A stretch of 60,000 bases of DNA from Liolophura sinensis (GCF_032854445.1 NC_088305.1:19579717-19639716), one strand, 5' to 3'. Positions 35,201 through 44,370 are shown, counted from the first letter of the stretch. Translations and numbers: made by a program. The notes: a model not told the origin generated them from the sequence alone.

Positions 35201-37106
35201 GGAAAACAAAATTCGTGACCTCGTTTCTCTTTTCTTTATTTCAATCCATGATCAGATTAATGGTTAATTACATGTGTTTTTGAGCTGAAGTTTGCATGCG
35301 TGTGTCTCATACAGGCCAACTCTTTGGTAACATTGCTGCCTAATGCAAATCTGAGTTTTAGAGGTAATTTTGCCAAATTCATTATAATCAAAATAATAGG
35401 AAGCATTACATGTAAATCTGGGTGTTAGAAATTAACTGACAGTTTACAAAGTTAAACAAGTAATCAACACTCCATCAGTAAAAGATACAATCAGGTGCAG
35501 AGGAATCATGGGAAAAGCTTGGCATTAAAATCTGAGGGCAAAACATATTAGTATTTACGATAGATTACCATAAATTTTGTCCAAACAAATGTATTTGGCA
35601 GCTAATAAATTTCATGAAATGTTACTTTTGGTGCTGGTACATTTTCCCAGTGCCAAAAAATGCATTGTGAATGTGTTTTTCCTACATTTTGCACAAACCT
35701 AAAACAACTTATAACTAACCTTAATTAACTTAAACAACTTATAGCAAACCTAAAACAACTTATGACAAACCTAAAACAACTTATAACAAACCTAAAAATC
35801 TATGATCAGTACAACTCTCAGAATCTGGCAAATTTTTCAGAGCAATTTAGTCGTGGATAGAACTTTAGGCCGTTTATACAGTATTTCAGCCAAAGTTTGT
35901 CATGTAAAAATGCACTTTCAGAAGCATATAAAAGCCTTAAAATGATACATTTGATGCCAGCACTTCTGATAATGCATTAATCAAAACAAAAACCTTGTAA
36001 GTAGAACTGCAAGGTGGATGGAGGAATCAGAATCGAGAAAAATGTACCACATGAAAAATGCTGAACTTTAGGTGAAATATGCTGAACTTTAGGTGAAATA
36101 TGCTAAAATATGCTGAACTTTCGGTGAAATATGCTGAACTTTAGGTGAAATGTGCTGATTGGTGTTCTGTGTAACTGTGTTCCAGGTGATGGCATAGGGT
36201 TCCCACCAGGAGCTGTCATCGCTATCATCATCATTGTGGCTCTTGTCATTGGGATAGGGGGCTGGCTGTTCTATGCCTACAGAAACCCTACGTCACCATC
36301 GGGCATGTGGCTGATGGAGGTGAGTAAGCAAGTCTGTGTGTGTCCAGGGCACGCTTCCACAAAGTAATTCCTGACTTTATTCGACTGGGCCCAGTTGTTC
36401 AAAGGTGTATTAGCAGTTATGCCCAATGTTAACTTATTATTATTCGTTATTGGTATTCGTTATTTGTGTGTAGTCAATAGTCGAAATAGGAAATTTGTCT
36501 TCATGAGTGTTTGAAAGTTGAAATTGTTGTTGCAAACTTAAGGCAGGTGTAAGAAGAAAAAAAAGCAGGGTGGTGAGAAATTTTATGAGAGAACATCAAG
36601 GTAAGCAAGAAAAATGTAGGTGATTGAGAAATCTTGGTATAAAGTGAGAAGATCACAAGGGTGAGAAAGTCAAGTTGACTGAGAAATTTCAGAATAGACT
36701 GTTTGTCATTGGGCAGTGATACAGTTATTACTTAAGTCTTCAAGAACTGGGGAAATACATGTCAGGTCAAAATGAAATAACTGACGATTTTTTTAATCAG
36801 TTACATGTAATGTAAATACAAGATAAGTGAGAAATTACAATGAGGCAGATGGCTGCTGGATGAGTACAGGGTCATTGCTTCAATCTGTTTAAAACAATCG
36901 CTGTTTAGAAATACATGTCTGCCAAAGGTATGAATATGTATTTAGCTACAAAATGATTCCGGCTTTTAAGTCTTCACCAAGTATGATGCTTTTTTTTTTG
37001 ACTTCAGCACCGTCCTGATGCTATGAAAACAAAGCTGGCCAAGATGAAGTTCTGGAAGCAGAGTACGCCAACTGGAGACAAGTATGCTGTGGAATCTGAA
37101 GCCTGA
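10882..37106 (+). CDS. PLXDC2: Plexin domain-containing protein (PLXDC1/2, TEM7 family), 14 exons, 5' end missing
   Basis: A type I membrane receptor. Vertebrate PLXDC1 and PLXDC2 are cell-surface receptors described for PEDF and linked to endothelial and neural biology. Fourteen exons join without a phase conflict into about 661 residues plus stop. Order: Thr/Pro-rich stalk (1-107); nidogen-like ectodomain (about 108-318), with ATQYIAPLMANFD and NHPVKVGLSDAF as family signatures and RRTIYEYHRV near its end; Cys-rich PSI domain (319-366); two mucin-like cassettes (367-522 and 523-562); linker; TM helix (about 594-614); roughly 47-residue cytoplasmic tail ending YAVESEA. The signal-peptide exon must lie upstream and was not identified. 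Lophotrochozoans may have a single co-orthologue, so PLXDC1 versus PLXDC2 cannot be decided here. The introns hold most of the window's minisatellites. Confidence 0.9.
11725..12175. repeat. CAGCAG-rich minisatellite
   Basis: Imperfect tandem units of about 18-36 bp built on GGTTGGCAGCAGCC and TTGGGCTAGCAGCAG. It lies in the intron after exon a. One sub-block (about 11,965-12,060) has switched to a GGGTTGGGATGGCA variant. Confidence 0.8.
12355..12483 (+). CDS. PLXDC2: PLXDC exon b: start of nidogen-like domain
   Basis: 43 codons, phase 0 in and out; acceptor TTTGAAAG, donor GTAAGC. It encodes NDVKYYTVTTLHHH through DGHRLAQ. The position and the HRLAQ-like end match the segment preceding the first conserved strand in PLXDC proteins. 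Confidence 0.8.
12813..12882 (+). CDS. PLXDC2: PLXDC exon c: conserved FxFYGH segment
   Basis: Acceptor CTATTTACAG, donor GTAAGC, leaves in phase 1. It encodes LKFEFRFYGHTINNVTIATG, the conserved core that precedes the Gly-Phe-hydrophobic-Tyr motif of the family. Confidence 0.88.
12883..14205 (+). other. Intron c-d, no other feature
   Basis: AT-rich intron with ACATGTAC palindromes. The open frames inside lack splice context and similarity. Confidence 0.6.
14206..14328 (+). CDS. PLXDC2: PLXDC exon d: TATQYIAPLMANFD core
   Basis: Acceptor GCTTTCAG, donor GTAAGT, phase 1 in and out. It contains ATQYIAPLMANFD, the most diagnostic PLXDC/nidogen-like motif in the window, followed by SHIRYLST. 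Confidence 0.92.
15015..15068 (+). CDS. PLXDC2: PLXDC exon e
   Basis: A 54-bp exon with acceptor CTCCACAG and donor GTAAGT, phase 1 in and out. It encodes EIFIVQWENVHLKDQVE, matching the family's hydrophobic-x-V-Q-W-(D/E)-x-V-H-L strand. Confidence 0.88.
15083..15537. repeat. 20-bp minisatellite beside the exon e donor
   Basis: About 22 copies of a 20-bp unit (TCTACATAAGTATGGCCTCT and variants) begin roughly 15 bp after the donor at 15,069. Because the unit is not a multiple of three, all frames are sampled and short repetitive open frames appear; these are not genes. Confidence 0.9.
15538..16356 (+). other. Remainder of intron e-f, no feature seen
   Basis: AT-rich intron sequence between the minisatellite and exon f, without a recognisable repeat family or exon. 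Confidence 0.55.
16357..16421 (+). CDS. PLXDC2: PLXDC exon f
   Basis: Acceptor CTCCACAG, donor GTAAGT, leaves in phase 0. It encodes GIFNFQVHLKKSGDILFVYK, the family's F-x-F-Q-x-x-L ... G-x-I-x-F-x-Y-K strand pair. Confidence 0.88.
16566..16745 (-). mobile_element. SINE-A, truncated
   Basis: Antisense copy with TTTGATTGGTGTTTTACGCC, a diverged body and CCACGACCATCTGCAG. The tRNA-like head is lost. Confidence 0.7.
17060..17222 (+). mobile_element. SINE-B, 3' part
   Basis: GGTGGAAATCCGTCC, GGCACATTACA, CTGAAAAATTGTTAAGTATG and the CACTCACTCAC end match the 3' half of the copy at 57,876. The tRNA-like head is absent. Confidence 0.65.
17448..17544 (+). CDS. PLXDC2: PLXDC exon g: VKVGLSDAF
   Basis: Acceptor TTTCTCAG, donor GTAAAT, leaves in phase 1. 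It encodes VPISVNKIVEDNHPVKVGL followed by SDAFYIDKDDKK. NHPVKVGLSDAF is essentially invariant in PLXDC proteins. Confidence 0.92.
17882..17977 (+). CDS. PLXDC2: PLXDC exon h: RRTIYEYHRV
   Basis: Acceptor AAATTTCAG, donor GTAAGT, phase 1 in and out. It encodes MKRRTIYEYHRVQINFTQV and ends VILKPNP, again near-invariant in the family. It contains the glycosylation sequons NFT and NNT. Confidence 0.92.
18470..18816 (+). repeat. Three-fold duplication including the splice acceptor
   Basis: Three diverged units each contain GTTAACA/TTAACT, then GGTTTGTT ending in an AG, then a segment resembling the first bases of the next exon. GGTTTGTT lies at 18,514, 18,684 and 18,804. The third is the functional acceptor (TTTCCAG before 18,817). 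The first two end TATTAG and TATAG and are candidate decoy acceptors. Confidence 0.7.
18585..18617. other. Perfect 14-bp hairpin
   Basis: TTCATATCTGCCAC at 18,585-18,598 and its exact reverse complement at 18,604-18,617, separated by CCAAT. It lies within the duplicated intron segment. Confidence 0.75.
18817..18959 (+). CDS. PLXDC2: PLXDC exon i: PSI domain
   Basis: Acceptor TTTCCAG, donor GTAAGT, leaves in phase 0. It encodes a Cys-rich PSI (plexin-semaphorin-integrin) module: CNTARTCESC, GCRWCGVVQRCSDG, then RQDWLNKGC. The spacing of cysteines, the CxWC core and the R-Q-D-W motif match the PLXDC PSI domain, which lies between the nidogen-like domain and the mucin stalk. Confidence 0.92.
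18960..20001 (+). other. Intron i-j, first part, no feature seen
   Basis: AT-rich intron with A-runs near 19,200-19,290. No repeat family or exon recognised. Confidence 0.55.
20002..20213 (+). mobile_element. MITE family B, copy 2
   Basis: Bounded by ATTCCTCAACCTTTTCGC and its inverted counterpart GCGAAAAGGTTGAAGAAT. It aligns throughout with the reverse complement of 2,601-2,799 (shared GGATTGGCCAATTT, CAGAAT.TGCTT.AATAAACAC). Confidence 0.65.
20214..21080 (+). other. Intron i-j, middle part, no feature seen
   Basis: No supportable exon or repeat. Short open frames here lack splice context. Confidence 0.5.
21081..21420. repeat. 112-bp tandem repeat, about 3 copies
   Basis: ATAATGAGTAGCTTGTTAAG occurs at 21,081, 21,193 and 21,305, exactly 112 bp apart. 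CCTCCTGTGATGATCAGTGT and CAGCTTAATTCCCCTAA lie in the unit. Confidence 0.85.
21431..21600 (-). mobile_element. SINE-A, truncated
   Basis: Antisense tail and body (TTTGATTGGTGTGTTATGCC, GGGTGGAAACCGG, CAGACCTTCCCGCATACA). It stops before the tRNA-like head. Confidence 0.75.
21601..22721 (+). other. Intron i-j, no further feature
   Basis: No exon or repeat family recognised between two SINE copies. Confidence 0.5.
22722..22980 (-). mobile_element. SINE-A, full length
   Basis: The most complete antisense copy: TTTATTTATTTGATTGG tail, conserved body, GACTTGAACTCA (B-box complement), GCGCTAACAAACTGAGCC (A-box complement) and CACGGAGCCCC at the head. It shows the element is tRNA-derived. Confidence 0.88.
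23299..23766 (+). CDS. PLXDC2: PLXDC exon j: mucin cassette 1, Cys-flanked
   Basis: 156 codons, phase 0 at both ends; acceptor TTTTGCAG, donor GTAAAT. It opens STKNISDCNN, continues as a Ser/Thr-rich imperfect repeat (units like SSSVTRTPTS), and closes SGCTFTK. One Cys near each end brackets the mucin tract. Phase 0-0 boundaries make it a cassette that could be skipped without frame loss. The reverse strand is also open across it, but only because of the codon bias of the repeat. Confidence 0.8.
23767..24811 (+). other. Intron j-k, first part, no feature seen
   Basis: AT-rich intron. The open frame near 24.3-24.6 kb has no splice context or recognised domain. Confidence 0.5.
24812..24986 (+). 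mobile_element. SINE-A, internally deleted
   Basis: GGGGCCTCCTTAGCTCATTT head with A box (TAGCTCATTTCGTTAGC) and B box (GAGTTCAAGTCC) is joined directly to ATAATGCTGGCCGCCGTC and the 3' end with an AAATAAATAAAT tail. The middle of the body is missing. Confidence 0.85.
25733..29676. repeat. 54-bp minisatellite array, about 73 copies
   Basis: The unit starts GTTACATTGTCCATTTG and ends GAGTAACATTTGGTA(GG/CA)G. At 54 bp it is a multiple of three, so several frames on both strands stay open for hundreds of codons (VTLSICTDHLHERVTFGR-type on plus, MDNVTLPNVTRSCRW-type on minus). Variants at four positions define unit types: T/G giving Cys/Trp, A/C giving Asp/Ala, G/A giving Arg/Gln, and AGG/ACA giving Arg/Thr. 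It lies wholly in the intron between the two mucin exons. Coding use is unlikely: no splice sites, no signal sequence, and both strands open equally. Confidence 0.95.
29677..30802 (+). other. Intron j-k, last part
   Basis: AT-rich, with T-homopolymers near 29,857 and 30,232. No exon recognised. Confidence 0.55.
30803..30922 (+). CDS. PLXDC2: PLXDC exon k: mucin cassette 2, Cys-flanked
   Basis: 40 codons, phase 0 at both ends; acceptor TTTTTACAG, donor GTAATT. It opens SHKNSSMCGI, runs through a Thr tract, and closes PGCPFLK, paralleling cassette 1 (STKNISDCNN ... SGCTFTK). The shared ends suggest the two exons are duplicates whose middles changed in length. Confidence 0.75.
31626..31878 (+). 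mobile_element. SINE-A, full length
   Basis: Starts GCGGGGCCTCCATGGCC, has the B-box-like GTGAATTGAAGTCC, the GCTTCCTCTCCAGCC body, CCCACCATAATGCTG and the terminal GAATACGGCATAAAATGCC. Confidence 0.85.
31879..33149 (+). other. Intron k-l, no gene seen
   Basis: A 153-codon open frame (32,326-32,787) has no splice context, repeat or family signature and is best taken as chance. Nothing else is supported. Confidence 0.5.
33150..33597 (+). repeat. G-rich minisatellite, 26-27 bp unit
   Basis: About 17 copies built on GTGATGGGTGGGGTGTTTAC and TGTGGGG. Copies differ by one G and some are truncated (TGGGATTGTTTAC). Several G-runs per unit on the plus strand give quadruplex potential. Confidence 0.92.
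33880..34245. repeat. About 30-bp degenerate minisatellite
   Basis: Repeated GGTTAATGCTTATATAGGAC and AGTCAGAAATGG segments, about 11 imperfect copies. Confidence 0.8.
34843..34909 (+). CDS. PLXDC2: PLXDC exon l: linker before the membrane
   Basis: Acceptor CGTTTTACAG, donor GTAAGT, leaves in phase 1. It encodes SGNDNCSAIATVQPTKAPL and a KR pair. The single Cys continues the pattern of isolated cysteines around the mucin region. Confidence 0.75.
34910..36185 (+). other. Intron l-m with short tandem repeats
   Basis: Two small arrays: AACTTATAACAAACCTAAA (about 20 bp, 35,698-35,800) and GCTGAACTTTAGGTGAAATAT (about 21 bp, 36,055-36,155). The second ends some 30 bp before the next acceptor. 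Confidence 0.7.
36186..36319 (+). CDS. PLXDC2: PLXDC exon m: transmembrane helix
   Basis: Acceptor GTTCCAG, donor GTGAGT, leaves in phase 0. It encodes GFPPGAVIAIIIIVALVIGI followed by GGWLFYAYRNP: a single membrane helix with a stop-transfer YRNP, as in PLXDC proteins, then the start of the cytoplasmic tail. Confidence 0.88.
36320..37007 (+). other. Intron m-n, no feature seen
   Basis: AT-rich intron ending in a T-tract before the acceptor GACTTCAG. Confidence 0.6.
37008..37106 (+). CDS. PLXDC2: PLXDC last exon n: cytoplasmic tail and stop
   Basis: Phase 0 start. It encodes HRPDAMKTKLAKMKFWKQ and ends YAVESEA with TGA at 37,104-37,106. The R-P ... M-K-F motif just inside the membrane is shared with PLXDC proteins; the tail here is short. 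Confidence 0.85.
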   Translation, partial: HRPDAMKTKLAKMKFWKQSTPTGDKYAVESEA

Positions 37107-38914
37107 TTAGAGGTCCCATGGCCAGAGAGCAACCAGATTGGTTATCCAAGCTCATGAATATTCATACACATGTGATGTAAGGGGAAATTTTATTGGGTGA
37201 TATTTTAAATAGCAGCAGATTATTTAACCGGGATGAACACGTATACACAATGAAAGAAGGACTTGTGCAGCATGAAGAAGGGTATAGCTCAAGGGAGGTC
37301 ACTCTGACCATAGAACCTTAACCAATAGTGGCTTATTAGAGTCGACCGAAATGTGTACCATTGGTAATTAGGGAATTCTTGGTACCACCTGTTTCCTTAG
37401 TGATCAGGAATTAGCCAGTGGAAAATATTCATATTCCCAAACTGAACCACTCAGCAGAATTGGAGTTGTCATTCACTTTGAGTTTAGCAACCTTAAAAAT
37501 GAAAAAAAGAAAAAATCCTGGAAAAAAAAAATAACATTTTCTGTTAGTTTTGTAGTATCGTTGGTTTGGTTGAAACTGAAACAAAGTTACTTCCTTTCAC
37601 AGGAAACTGGTTTGTAGATGGTTTTCGATACTTAAAAAAAAAAAAAGAACAAGGGTGTTGTATGTTTATCTCCAAGCATTGTGAGCATTGAAGTGGATAT
37701 GAAAAGAAAACAAAAAAAGTGCTGATTGGGAAGGTTTGTTTTTCAAGCTGAATCATCAACCGCTCACAATAGCATGTCTAGGTGAGATGGAATGGAAATG
37801 GGTTGTTTCCATTGGCTACCATGTTTTTATACTGTTACATATCAAATGCAATTGTGATATTTTACTGTCCAAGGGTTTTCTTCAGAAGCTGCAGGTTGCA
37901 TAGACCTTCTGCTTTATCTGCTATGAAAACTGCTATCCCACGTTGAGCCAAGAAAGGTGTATGAAGCTGAGAACCGTGATGTGCCTGATGCCTTCATTTA
38001 AGCAGAATCTTGATGAGGACTGACTAACATTAAAGTTACCTGCTATTATACACCTTGAATGTGTGAGTTCCATTTTAAAAGCAGCTCCACAGTACCCAGA
38101 CTTATATGTCATGTCCGTTATGCCTTGACCTCAAACCCAGTATAAAGTGTTGTGTGTGGCAAGATCAGTCATGAATAATCATGACACCAATGTCCAGTCA
38201 AATTAAAAAGGTCACACCAGAATCACCAGAACCAAAAGATGAAGGTAAAATAACCTGAACAACAACAATTATTCCACGGTTGAAACATCTCTTTGAAGAA
38301 AGTGGGCCTCATTGCAGGAGGGAGACGGCCACTGATTGGCTAAGAATTACTTTGCATCCACATAAAAGGACAGATTTGCATTGAATACATTTATGAGGTG
38401 GGGCTTGTTATTGTGAGAACACTTTATAATTGAACTTGTGATCAATGCATGGTCCCTGTGTGAATGCAGAGTATAGGGATATGTGGATGCATAGCAGGAT
38501 CGTGGTAGATAAAGCAGAGGACTTGTGCTAGATATTGTACATACCAGGTGTTATCTCTGTGAGGGGAAGGCTGCACGAAGCCTTCGCCATGAAGTGTGTC
38601 AGTGAAATCAGTGTGAGTGCATGCGTACTGGTGTGAGTGTTCAGGCCTTGGACACATTTTAACAGGTTAAAGTTACACACAAAAGCAGAATACGCTTGTC
38701 TTTAATAGGTGTTAGAAAAAAGTTACATGCTGTGTCCGTTAATCTGTTTTTCTCTTCTTTTTTTTTTTTTAATCTATTAATTAGGTGACTCAGATTTTCA
38801 AAGGCTGTTTGTTAGACCTCAGTAGCTGTAAAATGCTAATTATATAACCTCCATGACATTGGAGGTAACTCATGATGTCAACATCCATTTTGAAAAGATA
38901 TCTTAAAAAATAAA
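37107..38914 (+). other. Probable PLXDC 3' UTR
   Basis: AT-rich non-coding sequence follows the stop. The first AATAAA I could place is at 38,909-38,914; another lies at 40,160-40,165 after a TA run. Which one ends the transcript cannot be told. Confidence 0.4.
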
Positions 38915-40789
38915 AACAAGCAAAGAAAAACATTGGCTTCTCCATGTATTTTGTATTTATTGGTACTATTATTTTCTCTTTTTTTGTAAAATTCTTAATG
39001 TTCAAACTTAAATTAAATCAGTGAGCAGCTTCAGAGATCAAAGTTTTAAAAAAATGAATGTGTTTCTTATGTGGGCGACTTTTTTTTTAAGGCTGTACAG
39101 TTCATATACTGGTGGGAAGCATCTTTTACTCTGTATTTGTGCAGATTCAGTTTTTTTATTTTCATATCTCAGTACCTTGCTGGAGTTATTTATGTTCATA
39201 TTTACACTGTGTCTCTTATACCCTCAAAGCACCGGGCTGTTTTCATGTATGTAGTACGTCTGATAAGACCATGCATTAATATGTATGCTAAAGAGACTGA
39301 ACCCACACAGGCTTTTGATGCACAGATGATATGATTTTCTGTATGAGTACTTGAAAAAATATGAGTTGTGCTTTAACAAGATAACTTCTTTCTTTTTCAA
39401 ATTGATTTTGTGTAGAATGCATATTCTAGGAACTGTAACTTAAGAGTGTTGTTTGTGCATTGATTTTCTTTTTGGTTTTATTTTTATTTTTTGGCAATTT
39501 GGAGAAAAATCTGTTTTTGGACTTTCTAAAATTATAAAACATTCCATACAGATTTAAGATTTAGTTACACTATAATACTAAATTATGCACTTTTTTCAAT
39601 CTTTTTTTGATAACGAATTTTGTAACATTGTGAATACGTATTTGTATATATTATTATTATTATTATTATTCAAAATAGTGGCGTGCTTATGATATTTCTG
39701 ATATTCAATTCTTTTGGTGTTTTATTCTCTTGTGTAATTATTGAGCTTCAAATTTCAAGTCTCATAATCCTTCACCACAAACACCCACCACCTTACAAAT
39801 TAGTTCCCGGGGGTTGGTATATGAAAAGCTTTAATTGCATCTACGGGGCATCACATACCTGTAAAAATCAACAGGAAATGAAAGGCAACAGTGACTAACA
39901 CAGCCACTTGACAGTAGTGGCTGGCACGGTGACATGACAATAGTGACTAACATTGTGTCATGGCAATAGTGACTGGCACTGTGACATGACAACAGATCTT
40001 TGATCCAAGACAAATAAGAAAAAGAATGGAAAGTAGTCAATCCCCTGAATCAAACAAACAATTTTGCAATATGATAGTTTTATGCAGATTGGTTTCAAGT
40101 GTTTGTTTCATTTCAAGTGTTCAATTCTTTAAAGTTATAATATATATATATATATATATAATAAAAAATATTAGAAAATTGTTGGTTTCAACATATTCAG
40201 AAGTTAGCTTGTTACTCAGTTACTCTGAAAAAGAAAACATAAAAAATCCAAATGTTACATATGTTTTATATCTGTGCTGCTGTTTTTCTTTTTTCTTGTC
40301 TTTTCTCTTGTAGATTTGTTACTCCTGAAGATGCATTACATTTGTTCTGAGCTACTGTCTACTTGATTATAACTTGTGAACATATCAGGAAAGCTTAATA
40401 TAAGTAAAAGCTACTTGTTTTTTTTTTGCATGAGTTGTTACATTCAGACTGTTTGCATTTTGGTAATTATTTGGATATTTCTTGAAATTTTTAAAAAATC
40501 TGTTTTAAATATCATGTTTTTTTTTCCGGTGCAATTCTCTCTGGTTGTGTTTCTATTAAATGCCACGTGACACTTTTTTCTCTTCTTGTAAAGCTCCATT
40601 CAGTAACTTTGTTAGGAAGAGGTGTGCGGGGTATTGTGAAATAGCTGTCACATGAGGAAAATGCCGCCTTATCAATCTAAAAGCTAACAAATTTTGTAGA
40701 CTTGTCTTTGAATACTGAGTATTGTCTCACATCAGACATGCATTTATTGTGACCCATCTCTTTGTTTTGTGTTAAACTTATTGGAACAT
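38915..40789. other. Intergenic, small repeats only
   Basis: A short array at about 39,889-39,990 (AGTGACT/GGCACxGTGACATGACAA, roughly 37-bp unit) and a (TA)n run at 40,140-40,160. No gene recognised. Confidence 0.55.
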
Positions 40790-41245
40790 ATTCATGGTGA
40801 CATCTCCTGTTTTGTGTCATATCCGTGGTGACAGTTCTGTTTTGTGGAGACACATCTCCTGTTTTTTGTCACATTCATTGTGACACATCTCCTGTTTTTT
40901 GTTGTATCCAGTGACATATCTCCTTTTTCTGTCATATTCATTGTGACACATCTCCTGTTGTGTGTCATGTCCATGGTGACACATCTCCTGTTTTGTCATA
41001 TACAGTTTCCTGTTTTGTGGTGACGCAGTTGTTTTGTGTCATATCTATGTTCACACATCTCCTGTTTTGTGGTGACACATCTCCTGTTTTGTGGTGACGC
41101 ATCTCCTGTTTTGTGGTGACACATCTCCTGTTTTGTCATGTCCAGTTCTCCTGTTTTCTGGTGACACATCTGTTTCGTGTCATATCCACGGTGACACATC
41201 TCCTGTTTTGTGTTATGTTTGTGGGGAGATATCTCTTGTTTTATG
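40790..41245. repeat. Minisatellite, CATCTCCTGTTTTGTGGTGA type
   Basis: About 18 imperfect units of 20-37 bp around GACACATCTCCTGTTTTGT with optional GTCATATCCATGGT inserts. Confidence 0.85.
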
Positions 41246-42004
41246 TCGTATGTAGTGTCACTGCGACACCCGCTGTTAGTGTATTGCAGCGCCTATTCAG
41301 ACTTATTTCATACAGTATTGTCAACACTATTTAAACAGAACCTACACTGTACTATTGTTGTTACTTAATGTATATTTTGTTGCCTGGACATATGTTATAA
41401 TTATAAGACAAATATATTGCCCGGTTTACTCAAACACGGCTTTTAACTTAGCAGATATTAAACAGCACTGTCATGACTGCATAGATCAAATACTGGGTAT
41501 GTCTCTACTCAAAACTATCATCTGCTATGTTGTGACTTTATCCAGGCACATGTGTTTCTGTCTGCATTGAAATGACTCGGCATGATATTCGCTATACTAG
41601 TATTTCCTATAAGTGCAGAGCTTTGTGCTAATTGTCTTCACTGTCCAAACAGATCAAAAGTTTTTTTGTTTCCACATCAAAAGCTAGGTTGTTCTTCTTC
41701 ATTCGTACAAAGCAACAGATTTGTGGCCCTTTATACATACAGGTTGCACTTTACACATTTAGGTCAGCAGCTTGGTATTCATACAGATCAACAGCTCTTT
41801 TGTTTCAAGATAGATCTGCATTTTTGTATCAGACAGATGTAATGTTATATTGGAGTAATGGTATTTTAACATCCCTATACTTAAAACATATTTTATACTT
41901 GTTTTGTTGTCTTTTTATTCAAACAGATCTAATGTTCTTTTGTTGTATCTACTCAGACTCAAACCAATTTTGCCTTGTCTCTACTCTAATATACTTCTCT
42001 ACTC
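41246..42004. other. Intergenic, no gene seen
   Basis: Contains degenerate CAGATC/TCTTTTGTT phrases that look like ancestral units of the following array. The open frames are low-complexity. Confidence 0.5.
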
Positions 42005-42290
42005 AGACATGAATGTATACTCTTTTGTTGCATCTACTCAGACATGAAAGTATACTCTTTTGTTGCATCTACTTAGACATGAAAGTATACTCTTTTGTTG
42101 CATCTGCTTAGACATGAAAGTATACTCTTTTGTTGCATCTACTCAGACATGAAAGTATACTCTTTTGTTGCATCTACTTAGACATGAAAGTATACTCTTT
42201 TGTTGCATCTACTTAGACGTGAAAGTATACTCTTCTGTTGCATCTGCTTAGACGTGAAAGTATACTCTTTTGTTGCATCTACTCAGACAG
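42005..42290. repeat. 36-bp minisatellite, about 8 copies
   Basis: Unit: AGACATGAAAGTATACTCTT then TTGTTGCATCTACTT/C. Copies are nearly identical, so it is a recent expansion. Confidence 0.9.
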
Positions 42291-43039
42291 TACACAGTAA
42301 TGATTCATGATATATAGTCTCTACTCTGACAAAAATTTGATGTACTTTTGTCATTTTTACTAATTAGACAGTTGTAATTAATAATGGTTTATGCTGAGAT
42401 AATCCAACAGTTCTAACTGTTGATTTTTATTTTTCTTTTTCTGTATTTTGATAGATCTGGTAGTTCTTGTTATCCTGTCCATTTCTGTGTGTCGTTTTGC
42501 ATATCGCCTCTCTTGTGACAGATCTAGAACTACTCCCTTTTCACAGGATGTGCATGTTCGACTGTACTTCAAAATGTGTGCATCTGTGGTTTTTGTGAGC
42601 AAATAGGAATCTCAAACATATCCTGAAGTTTGTGGTAATGTTTCGTGGATATACCAAATTCACATGGTTGGATAGTTGACGTGAAGTGCTTTGGTGTGGA
42701 CATTCTTTTGCTTTTAAAGTTCGCCATTTTTATTATTAACTAGAATTCAGCCTACATACACTTTGCTTGCGGCAGTCTCACATGGCAACCCAACTATGTT
42801 TTATAGATGTTTTTTTTCATGTTGTAATATGGTATCCGTCTTATGACTGCGGTCATTTGGAAGCCCCTGGTGTACAGACTGGCACAGAAGTTTGGTCTAT
42901 AATTATTTGTGAAGTATGTCGACTTCTTTGGCTATTGGCATTATTTTTTACCATAGTTTTTTGGAAAAGTGCATTGACTGGTGGCATTATAGTTTTTAAA
43001 AGCCCTAAAAATGATTCCAGAGTCTTCAGATTCCCTGTT

Positions 43040-43615
43040 TGTTTCTTGATGTGGTCAGAATTCTGAACCACTTCGGGATGTTTTGGCCAGAATTCTGAAC
43101 CACTCTTCATGATGGTTTGGCCAGAATTCTGTACCACTTCTGATGTTTTGGCCAGAATTCCAAACTATTCTTCATGATGTTTAGGCCAGAATTCTGAACC
43201 ACTCTTCATGATGTTTTGGCCAGAATTCTGAACCATTCTACATGATGTTTTGGCCAGAATTCTGAACCACTTTTCATGATGGTTTGGCCAGAATTCTGTA
43301 CCACTTCCTGATGTTTGGCGAGAATTCCGAACCACTCTTCATGATGTTTTGGCCAGAATTCTGAACCACTCTTCATGATGTTTTGGCCAGAATTCTGAAC
43401 CACTTTATATGATGTATTGGCCAGAATTCTGAACCACTCTACATGATGTTTTGGCCAGTATTCTGAACCACTCTTCATGATGTTTTGGCCAGAATTCTGA
43501 ACCATTCTACATGATGTTTTGGCCGGAATTCTGAACCACTTTTCATGATGTTTTGGCCAGAATTCTGAACCACTCCTCATGATGTTTTGGCCAGAATTCG
43601 GAACCACTCTTATTG
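43040..43615. repeat. 34-bp minisatellite, about 17 copies
   Basis: Unit: TTTTGGCCAGAATTCTGAAC then CACTCTTCATGATG. Deletion variants occur (for example at 43,314-43,320). The minus strand is partly open through it, producing a repetitive frame with no gene features. Confidence 0.92.
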
Positions 43616-43911
43616 CGTACAGACAAGGATGAACCTGATTAGAACTACACACCGGGTGACCTCTCTTGTCAATCAAAGGGACAGAGGTCATTTCTGCTTC
43701 AAACCATATCAATGTGGATAGCCATTTTGTGCAGTTTTACTTCTAACCTAACTCACCTATCTGTGTCTTTTAGACCTTTTTAGTCTGTTACTGCCTTTAA
43801 CACCTCTTTATAGACTCTGTCTTCTGCATCACCTCTCATATTGCCTTTTAAACACAGCTGTTAAGTTATTATCTGGCAACTGTACATACATATATATACA
43901 CTTGCACACAC

Positions 43912-43916
<5 letters not shown>

Positions 43917-43956
<40 letters not shown>
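43917..43956. repeat. (TA)n microsatellite
   Basis: About 17 TA dinucleotides flanked by CATACATA and ACACACAC. Confidence 0.9.
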
Positions 43957-43964
<8 letters not shown>

Positions 43965-44194
43965 AAGACAGGTATGTATATAGTGATAAGTATTTGTATA
44001 AGATGTACCTGTGTATGTAAATTAGCGTTTCAGCTCCAGTTGTACATTTCCTTAATCGTAATTAAAGATTGGTATTTTTATACTGAAACATTCTTTGTGT
44101 CTCCGATTTCTTAAACCATCGTCAGGTACAGGTACCTGTGGAAGGGCTGCAGTTTTCCCCAAGTACCTCTACCCATAAACCAGGAGTCCATTCT

Positions 44195-44370
44195 TCATAG
44201 CTGCTTCACCAGCGCGGCGCAATATCTCAGAGGCCTCCCACCAATGTGGTAGTTGGGAGTTCAAGTTCAGCTCATGTTGGCTTCCTCTCCAGCGGGAAGT
44301 GGGAAAGCTCTGTCTGGCTTCCCGGAAAGATTCTGGAGTACAGCGTTAAAACTTCAGTAAAATAGGCTTA
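44195..44370 (+). mobile_element. SINE-A, degraded
   Basis: CAGCGCGGCGCAATATCTC, GGGAGTTCAAGTTC (B-box-like), GCTTCCTCTCCAGC and a worn 3' end (GATTCTGGAGTACAGCG). The middle is shortened. Confidence 0.65.
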
